Program-made: the position numbers and the translations under genes
Assembly (NCBI GenBank): GCA_937927625.1
Contig: CALBSD010000045.1
Location: 1-9,989, forward strand
DNA length: 9,989 bases
Reading direction: 5' to 3'
Source of the DNA: an uncultured Actinomycetes bacterium
GTDB lineage: Bacteria; Actinomycetota; Acidimicrobiia; Acidimicrobiales; Ilumatobacteraceae
Shown here: positions 5,734 through 9,989 of the stretch, one piece after another
How positions within the stretch are numbered: the first letter of the stretch is position 1
Layout of the letters: every line of letters begins with the position of its first letter
The notes under the pieces: generated by a model
What the model was told of the DNA's origin: nothing
Database searches by the model: none
Seen by the model: the letters and a program-made list of their open reading frames with translations, nothing else

Positions 5734-7129
5734 CCCACCAACTACTGTGGATGGAGTGAGCGAGGCCAGCACTACACAACGCAACGTTGTGCTTGAACTG
5801 CAACACAATGTTCCTGGTGCCGCCTCTGCCGCAATCGTTGAACTCTCCACCGAGCGTCAAGTCGTGTGGCTTGCCGTGGATGGCGGAGACCACAAAGGCG
5901 CCCTGTCCGCTGCCGCTTCACATGTGATTGCCACTGCAGCCACTACTGCGCGGACAAGGGGATTGCCTCTCATATTGCAGATGGAGTCTTCTGGTGCCGA
6001 CATTCTTGAAGGCATCGCAGCGCTTCACGGTTGGGGCACCGCTGCAAAAGCACTTGCTGAATGTTCCGGCGTTGTGCCCACCATCAGCATCGTGACGGGT
6101 CCTGCTGTATCGGGTCCCGCACTTCTCATCGGACTCTCTGACTTCGTTGTCATGACCGAAGATTCATATGCGTTCGTCAGTGGTCCAACGATGGTTGCCG
6201 AGTTCACCGGCATCACCATGACAAACGATGAGTTGGGTGGCGCGAACACTCATGCACGAAACAGCGGTGCAACATCCGTTGTTGTTGCAGACCTTGAAGC
6301 TGCAGCCGCATGGGTCGAGGAACTTCTTGAATACCTTCCCAACAGCGTCAATCAACTTCCACCGCTGTTGGAAACTGATGACAGCGATGATCGTTCCACT
6401 CCCGAAGCAGGCGAACTCGTTCCCGAATCCTCAACCGGCAGCTACGACGTTCGCAAAGTGATTGAGTCCATTGCCGACGACGGCATCTATATGGAGATGA
6501 AAGCTCGGTGGGCAGGCAACGTCATTACTGCTTTTGCACACATGGCTGGCTACCCCGTCGGCATCGTTGCCAACCAACCCATCAACCTCGCGGGCACACT
6601 CGACATTCCTGCCTCACAAAAAGCTGCTCGATTTGTCGCATTCTGTGATGCCTTCAATATTCCTGTCATCACCCTCGTCGATACTCCTGGTTTTTACCCC
6701 GGCAAGGACCTCGAGTGGCGCGGAATGATCCGTCATGGTGCGCAACTCGTCTTCGCCTACGCCCGAGCATCTGTTCCACGTATTTGCGTCATCTTGCGCA
6801 AGTCCTATGGCGGCGCCTACATCGTGATGGACTCTAAAGAGATGGGCAACGATCTCTGCCTCGCATGGCCATGGGCAGAACTTGCGGTCATGGGAGCTGG
6901 TCAGGCGGCCGCCATCCTTCAGCGTCGCGCCACCCCTGAAGAACGGGCGGCTTTCGAGGCGGACTACACACAACGCCTGCTGAACCCATATGTGGCAGCG
7001 GAACGTGGCTATGTGGATGCCGTGATTGACCCTGCAGACACTCGTATTGAGATTTGTGCAGCGCTTCACATGCTTCGCGACAAGCGCGAGCGTCTGGGCT
7101 CACGCAAACACGACAACACACCGCTCTGA
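5702..7129 (+). CDS. Acyl-CoA carboxylase carboxyltransferase (beta) subunit-like protein, N-terminally short
   Basis: A crotonase-fold carboxyltransferase related to the beta subunits of acetyl/propionyl-CoA carboxylases, which move CO2 from carboxybiotin to an acyl-CoA. The C-terminal half is close to the family: DVRKVIESIADDG, PVGIVANQPINLAGTLDI, ARFVAFCDAFNIPVITLVDT, RKSYGGAYIVMDSKEMGND (Gly370-Gly371, the second oxyanion hole), AWPWAELAVMGAGQAAAIL. The N-terminal half is divergent. It has SSGADILEGIAALHGWG, SGPTMVAEFTGITMTNDELGGANTHARNSG and GPAVSGPAL where PccB-type proteins have GPCAGGA, so one oxyanion glycine appears to be Ser137. The usual opening block (ERIDLLLDPGSF) is missing. 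The product is about 475 residues against roughly 510-540. The start is uncertain: GTG 5702 is used, with ATG 5666 and GTG 5747 as alternatives; none has a clear ribosome binding site, which suggests coupling to the overlapping LysR gene. No biotin carboxylase or biotin carrier gene is in the window. Confidence 0.85.
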   Translation: MQNKPKEPADSPPTTVDGVSEASTTQRNVVLELQHNVPGAASAAIVELSTERQVVWLAVDGGDHKGALSAAASHVIATAATTARTRGLPLILQMESSGADILEGIAALHGWGTAAKALAECSGVVPTISIVTGPAVSGPALLIGLSDFVVMTEDSYAFVSGPTMVAEFTGITMTNDELGGANTHARNSGATSVVVADLEAAAAWVEELLEYLPNSVNQLPPLLETDDSDDRSTPEAGELVPESSTGSYDVRKVIESIADDGIYMEMKARWAGNVITAFAHMAGYPVGIVANQPINLAGTLDIPASQKAARFVAFCDAFNIPVITLVDTPGFYPGKDLEWRGMIRHGAQLVFAYARASVPRICVILRKSYGGAYIVMDSKEMGNDLCLAWPWAELAVMGAGQAAAILQRRATPEERAAFEADYTQRLLNPYVAAERGYVDAVIDPADTRIEICAALHMLRDKRERLGSRKHDNTPL

Positions 7130-7176
7130 GCCAACTGCCATAGCGATGAGGGGTGGTTGCCCCTGCCCTGTTCGTC

Positions 7177-7182
7177 TAGCCT
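7177..7182 (+). promoter_or_regulatory. Possible -10 element for citrate synthase
   Basis: TAGCCT fits the TAnnnT pattern of actinobacterial promoters and would start transcription near 7189. No good -35 is seen at standard spacing. The 113-base gap after the carboxyltransferase stop suggests the citrate synthase gene has its own promoter. The gap also holds a small AGGGG/CCCCT stem (7149-7164) without a T-run. Confidence 0.3.
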
Positions 7183-7229
7183 GACAAGTGGGGGAAATGG
7201 CATTCCTTCGTCATATTTCGTCAGTAGTC

Positions 7230-7235
7230 AAGGAG
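7230..7235 (+). promoter_or_regulatory. Strong ribosome binding site of citrate synthase
   Basis: AAGGAG lies 7 bases before ATG 7243, the best Shine-Dalgarno in the window, consistent with high expression. Confidence 0.85.
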
Positions 7236-7242
7236 ACCCATC

Positions 7243-8514
7243 ATGGCTGACAGCATCACAATTACCGATGATCGCACCGGAAAAACCGTCACAGTTCCCA
7301 TCGAAGGCGGAGTCTTTTCTTCCGCAGCATTACGCGAACTCGACCCCAGCCTTTTCATGTACGACCCCGCGTATCTGTCCACCGCATCATGCGCCTCGGC
7401 CATTACGTACCTCGACGGCGACAACGGCATTCTTCGTTATCGCGGATACCCCATCGAACAGCTTGCAGAAAGCTCTTCATATCTTGAAGTTGCATATCTC
7501 CTCTTAAACGGTGAACTTCCTACGGCTGATCAAAAGTCCGAGTGGGAATACAACGTCACACGCCACACCATGATCCACGAGAACATGCGTAAGCGTTTCG
7601 TTGACGGTTTCCATTACGACGCCCACCCAATGGGAATGTTCATTTCTGCAACTGCAGCTCTCGGAACTTTCTATGAAGAATCCAAGGACATCTTTGATAA
7701 GGAAACTTTCGATAAGCAAGTTCTTCGTCTCGTTGCAAAGGTTCCCACCATTGCAGCCATGTGTTACCGCTTTAGCCAGGGCCTGCCATTCGTTCCACCA
7801 AATAACTCGTTGTCCTACGGCGAGAACTTCTTGAACATGATGTTCAAGATTGGTGACGACTACAAGGTGAACCCTGTTCTTGCCCGTGCAATGGACATCC
7901 TGTTCATCCTGCACGCAGACCACGAGCAGAACTGTGGCACCACCGCAATGCGTGTCGTTTCCTCAGCAAACTCAGACCCATACACCTCCACCGCAGCAGC
8001 TGCCGCAGCTCTCTACGGCCCACTGCATGGTGGCGCCAACGAAGCAGTGGTACGCATGCTTGCCGAGATCGGTGACGTGAAGAACGTTCCTGCCTTCATC
8101 GAGAGCGTGAAGGCTGGCGAAGGTCGCCTCATGGGATTCGGTCACCGCGTCTACAAGAATTTTGACCCACGTGCCACCATCATCAAGAAGACGGCATACG
8201 ACGTCTTCGCAGTGACGGGCATGAACCCATTGCTTGATATCGCGCTTGAACTTGAGAAGGCAGCACTCAGCGATGAGTACTTCATCAAGCGCAAGCTCTA
8301 TCCGAACGTCGACTTCTACTCCGGCCTTATCTACCAGGCACTCGGATTCCCCGTTGACATGTTCACTGTTCTCTTCGCGATTCCTCGCACTGTGGGCTGG
8401 TTGTCTCACATGCAGGAACTTCTGAACGACAAGGAACAGAAGATCAGCCGTCCACGCCAGTGGTACATCGGTGCCGACGAGCGCAACTACATTCCGCTCG
8501 CGAAGCGCAAGTAA
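7243..8514 (+). CDS. gltA: Citrate synthase (type II, GltA-like)
   Basis: Condenses acetyl-CoA with oxaloacetate to citrate, the entry step of the TCA cycle. The 423-residue length is close to that of E. coli GltA. The catalytic triad is in place: His262 in GPLHGGANEA, His301 in GFGHRVYKNFDPRA, and Asp357 in YPNVDFYSG. The substrate-site segment LHADHEQNCGTTAMR (His224, His227) and the closing AIPRTVGWLSHMQE block are intact. An N-terminal beta-rich section (residues 1-45, with GVFSSAALRELDP) is present as in the longer bacterial type II enzymes, which favours GltA over 2-methylcitrate synthase; substrate preference cannot be settled by eye. The start is fixed by the ribosome binding site. 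It probably forms its own transcription unit, ended by a strong terminator shared with the convergent oxidoreductase gene. Confidence 0.98.
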   Translation: MADSITITDDRTGKTVTVPIEGGVFSSAALRELDPSLFMYDPAYLSTASCASAITYLDGDNGILRYRGYPIEQLAESSSYLEVAYLLLNGELPTADQKSEWEYNVTRHTMIHENMRKRFVDGFHYDAHPMGMFISATAALGTFYEESKDIFDKETFDKQVLRLVAKVPTIAAMCYRFSQGLPFVPPNNSLSYGENFLNMMFKIGDDYKVNPVLARAMDILFILHADHEQNCGTTAMRVVSSANSDPYTSTAAAAAALYGPLHGGANEAVVRMLAEIGDVKNVPAFIESVKAGEGRLMGFGHRVYKNFDPRATIIKKTAYDVFAVTGMNPLLDIALELEKAALSDEYFIKRKLYPNVDFYSGLIYQALGFPVDMFTVLFAIPRTVGWLSHMQELLNDKEQKISRPRQWYIGADERNYIPLAKRK

Positions 8515-8534
8515 CTCTCCGCATCAGCGGAAAT

Positions 8535-8568
8535 AAAAAAGGCGATGCCATTTGGCATCGCCTTTTTT
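8535..8568. terminator. Strong bidirectional intrinsic terminator
   Basis: GGCGATGCC (8541-8549) and GGCATCGCC (8554-8562) form a perfect 9-bp stem with loop ATTT, flanked by six As on the left and six Ts on the right. It serves gltA rightward and, on the reverse strand, the oxidoreductase whose stop lies at 8582. Confidence 0.95.
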
Positions 8569-8581
8569 GATGCATTGGTTT

Positions 8582-9562
8582 CTACAAGACAGTGACGACA
8601 ATCTTTCCGACATTGCCGTTGGATGCCATGTACTCATGCCCCTTGGCGATATCAGCCAGTGAATACGTTGAGTCAACAACAGGCTTCATATGACCCGAAT
8701 CAAATAGCGGCAGCATCTCCGAAATGAATCGTTGAGTGATTGCAATCTTTTCATCAAGTGGACGCGCACGAAGCACGGTGCCAGTGATTGACGCACGCTT
8801 CGCGAGAAGCACACCCACATTGAATGGCAATGGCTGGCCAGCCATGACACCCACTTGAATGATGCGACCCTTCACTGCAAGAGAGGCGACATTGCGATCC
8901 ACATAATCACCACCGATGACATCGAGAATGACATCAACACCCTTGCCGTTTGTTGCGTTCTTTACTTCTTCAACGAAATCTTGCGAACTGTAATCAACGA
9001 CGACATCTGCGCCAAGGTCTTTGCATGACTGCACCTTGCCTGCAGAACACGTGACGATGATGCGTGCACCAATCGCTTTCGCAATCTGAATACCAGCAGT
9101 ACCGACACCAGAAGCTCCGGCATGCACCATTGCCCAACGGCCCGATGTGAGTCCACCTTGCACCACCAATGCATCCCAGGCAGTGATGAACACTTCAGGA
9201 ATTGCAGCCGCATCATTCAATGACATGCCTGCGGGCACGGCCATCGCTTGACGTTCATGGATGGCGAGTTCTTCTGCGTACGCACCGCCACTCACGACAC
9301 CCATGACTTTGTCGCCCACTTTCCAAGCGGTGACGCGCTCGCCCACCGCTTTGACAGTGCCTGCAAATTCCAAACCAGGAATCTCAGGGCCTTGCGGAAA
9401 TGGGTTGGGGTAAAACCCCATGCGCTGCAGAAGATCTGCACGATTCAGGGCCGTTGCTGCAACTGAAACGAGGATGTCCTCCGCACCAAAAACTGGCGTG
9501 GGGACATCCTCGATGTGCAGAACTTCGGGCCCACCGTGCTCACGGAGAACGATGGCCTTCAT
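8582..9562 (-). CDS. NAD(P)H quinone oxidoreductase, PIG3-like, medium-chain dehydrogenase/reductase superfamily
   Basis: A 326-residue zinc-independent MDR protein. It opens with MKAIVLREHGGPEVLHIEDV, then the GroES-like catalytic domain (NRADLLQRMGFYPNP, PGLEFAGTV, GDKVMGVVSGGAYAEE). The Rossmann domain has the nucleotide motif HAGASGVGTAGIQIAKAIGA (147-166). Spacing and the motifs ALNRADLLQR and SGGAYAEE match the PIG3 branch of quinone oxidoreductases (human TP53I3), which reduce quinones with NADPH; true substrates are often unknown. No structural or catalytic zinc ligands are seen. A longer frame up to 9598 would overlap the isocitrate dehydrogenase end and add residues foreign to the family, so ATG 9562 is chosen. 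It begins 4 bases after the stop of isocitrate dehydrogenase and lacks a strong ribosome binding site, so it is very likely translated by coupling in one operon. Confidence 0.93.
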   Translation of the reverse strand: MKAIVLREHGGPEVLHIEDVPTPVFGAEDILVSVAATALNRADLLQRMGFYPNPFPQGPEIPGLEFAGTVKAVGERVTAWKVGDKVMGVVSGGAYAEELAIHERQAMAVPAGMSLNDAAAIPEVFITAWDALVVQGGLTSGRWAMVHAGASGVGTAGIQIAKAIGARIIVTCSAGKVQSCKDLGADVVVDYSSQDFVEEVKNATNGKGVDVILDVIGGDYVDRNVASLAVKGRIIQVGVMAGQPLPFNVGVLLAKRASITGTVLRARPLDEKIAITQRFISEMLPLFDSGHMKPVVDSTYSLADIAKGHEYMASNGNVGKIVVTVL

Positions 9563-9566
9563 TGGG

Positions 9567-9989
9567 TTATGCCATCTTTGCTTGGAGACGACGATCAAGA
9601 GCTGCGAGGTATTCCTCGGTGGTCAACCAGGGCTGTTCCTTCGAGATCAAAAGAGCCAAGTCCTTTGTCATCTCGCCGGCTTCTACGCTCTCGACACACA
9701 CTGCTTCGAGGTCTTCAGCGAACTTGATGAGTGCCGCGTTGTTATCCAACTTGCCGCGGTGCTTGAGTCCACCGGTCCATGCGTACACAGAAGCGATGGG
9801 GTTCGTTGACGTCTTGTTGCCCTTCTGGTGCTCACGGTAGTGACGAGTCACGGTGCCGTGTGCAGCTTCTGCTTCCACTGTCTTGCCGTCTGGTGTCATG
9901 AGAACTGATGTCATGAGACCCAGCGAGCCAAAGCCCTGAGCAACGGTGTCGGACTGAACATCGCCGTCGTAGTTCTTACATGCCCAGAC
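9567..9989 (-). CDS. icd: NADP-dependent isocitrate dehydrogenase, eukaryotic-like homodimeric type, 5' part cut by window edge
   Basis: Oxidises isocitrate to 2-oxoglutarate with NADPH production. The visible 140 C-terminal residues begin at the edge with VWACKNYDGDVQSD, which includes metal-binding aspartates, followed by TVAQGFGSLGLMTSVLMTPD. EAEAAHGTVTRHYREHQKG (NADP-binding segment) and TSTNPIASVYAWTGGLKHRG follow. These blocks are those of the homodimeric enzymes found in mitochondria and many bacteria, not of the E. coli Icd type or the monomeric type common in Corynebacterium. Roughly two thirds of the gene (family length about 400-410 residues) lies beyond the right edge. The ATG at 9914 is an internal methionine, not the start, because the frame continues open to the edge. 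The quinone oxidoreductase follows 4 bases downstream. Confidence 0.97.
   Translation of the reverse strand, partial: VWACKNYDGDVQSDTVAQGFGSLGLMTSVLMTPDGKTVEAEAAHGTVTRHYREHQKGNKTSTNPIASVYAWTGGLKHRGKLDNNAALIKFAEDLEAVCVESVEAGEMTKDLALLISKEQPWLTTEEYLAALDRRLQAKMA

Noticed and set aside
5133..5741. Reverse-strand open frame of 202 codons opposite LysR
   Set aside because: It is antisense to a well-supported LysR gene; the composition is rich in Arg, Ser and Ala with no motifs.
9563..9598. Twelve-residue N-terminal extension of the quinone oxidoreductase
   Set aside because: It overlaps the end of isocitrate dehydrogenase and precedes the family's canonical MKAIV start.

Overview
The window looks like chromosomal DNA from a high-GC Gram-positive (actinobacterial) lineage. 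GC content is moderate, several start codons are GTG, at least one transcript looks leaderless, and there is a 6C-type small RNA candidate (an actinobacterial family). The mitochondrial-type aconitase, eukaryotic-type NADP-isocitrate dehydrogenase and HAD-IB/acyltransferase fusion would fit an Acidimicrobiia-like organism, but that placement is inference and no 16S gene is present.

Layout from left to right. A GntR/UTRA regulator runs leftward off the window (1-716) and is divergent from aconitase (788-3055). They share a short control region with an 8-bp palindrome. Aconitase converges on a leftward HAD-phosphatase/PlsC-acyltransferase fusion (3092-4516). The gap at 4517-4791 holds no protein gene. 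It carries a leftward small RNA with two C-loop hairpins, an intrinsic terminator and a plausible promoter, followed by a palindrome in front of a rightward LysR regulator (4792-5733). The LysR gene overlaps a short, divergent acyl-CoA carboxylase carboxyltransferase gene (about 5702-7129). Citrate synthase (7243-8514) follows with its own strong ribosome binding site. A strong bidirectional terminator (8535-8568) separates it from a leftward pair: the 3' third of isocitrate dehydrogenase (9567-9989, cut by the right edge) and, 4 bases downstream, a PIG3-type quinone oxidoreductase (8582-9562).

The theme is central carbon metabolism. The first three oxidative TCA enzymes (citrate synthase, aconitase, isocitrate dehydrogenase) lie within 10 kb but in separate transcription units, interleaved with two regulators, an acyl-CoA carboxyltransferase and a phospholipid-synthesis enzyme. 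The most notable non-coding finding is the 6C-like RNA. One of its C-rich loops has an 8-base match to the citrate synthase leader, and both loops could pair with the G-run in the LysR ribosome binding site. No mobile elements, CRISPR arrays, tRNA or rRNA genes were seen. I found no obviously new multi-gene system. The best leads are the small RNA, the GntR-aconitase control region and the atypical carboxyltransferase.
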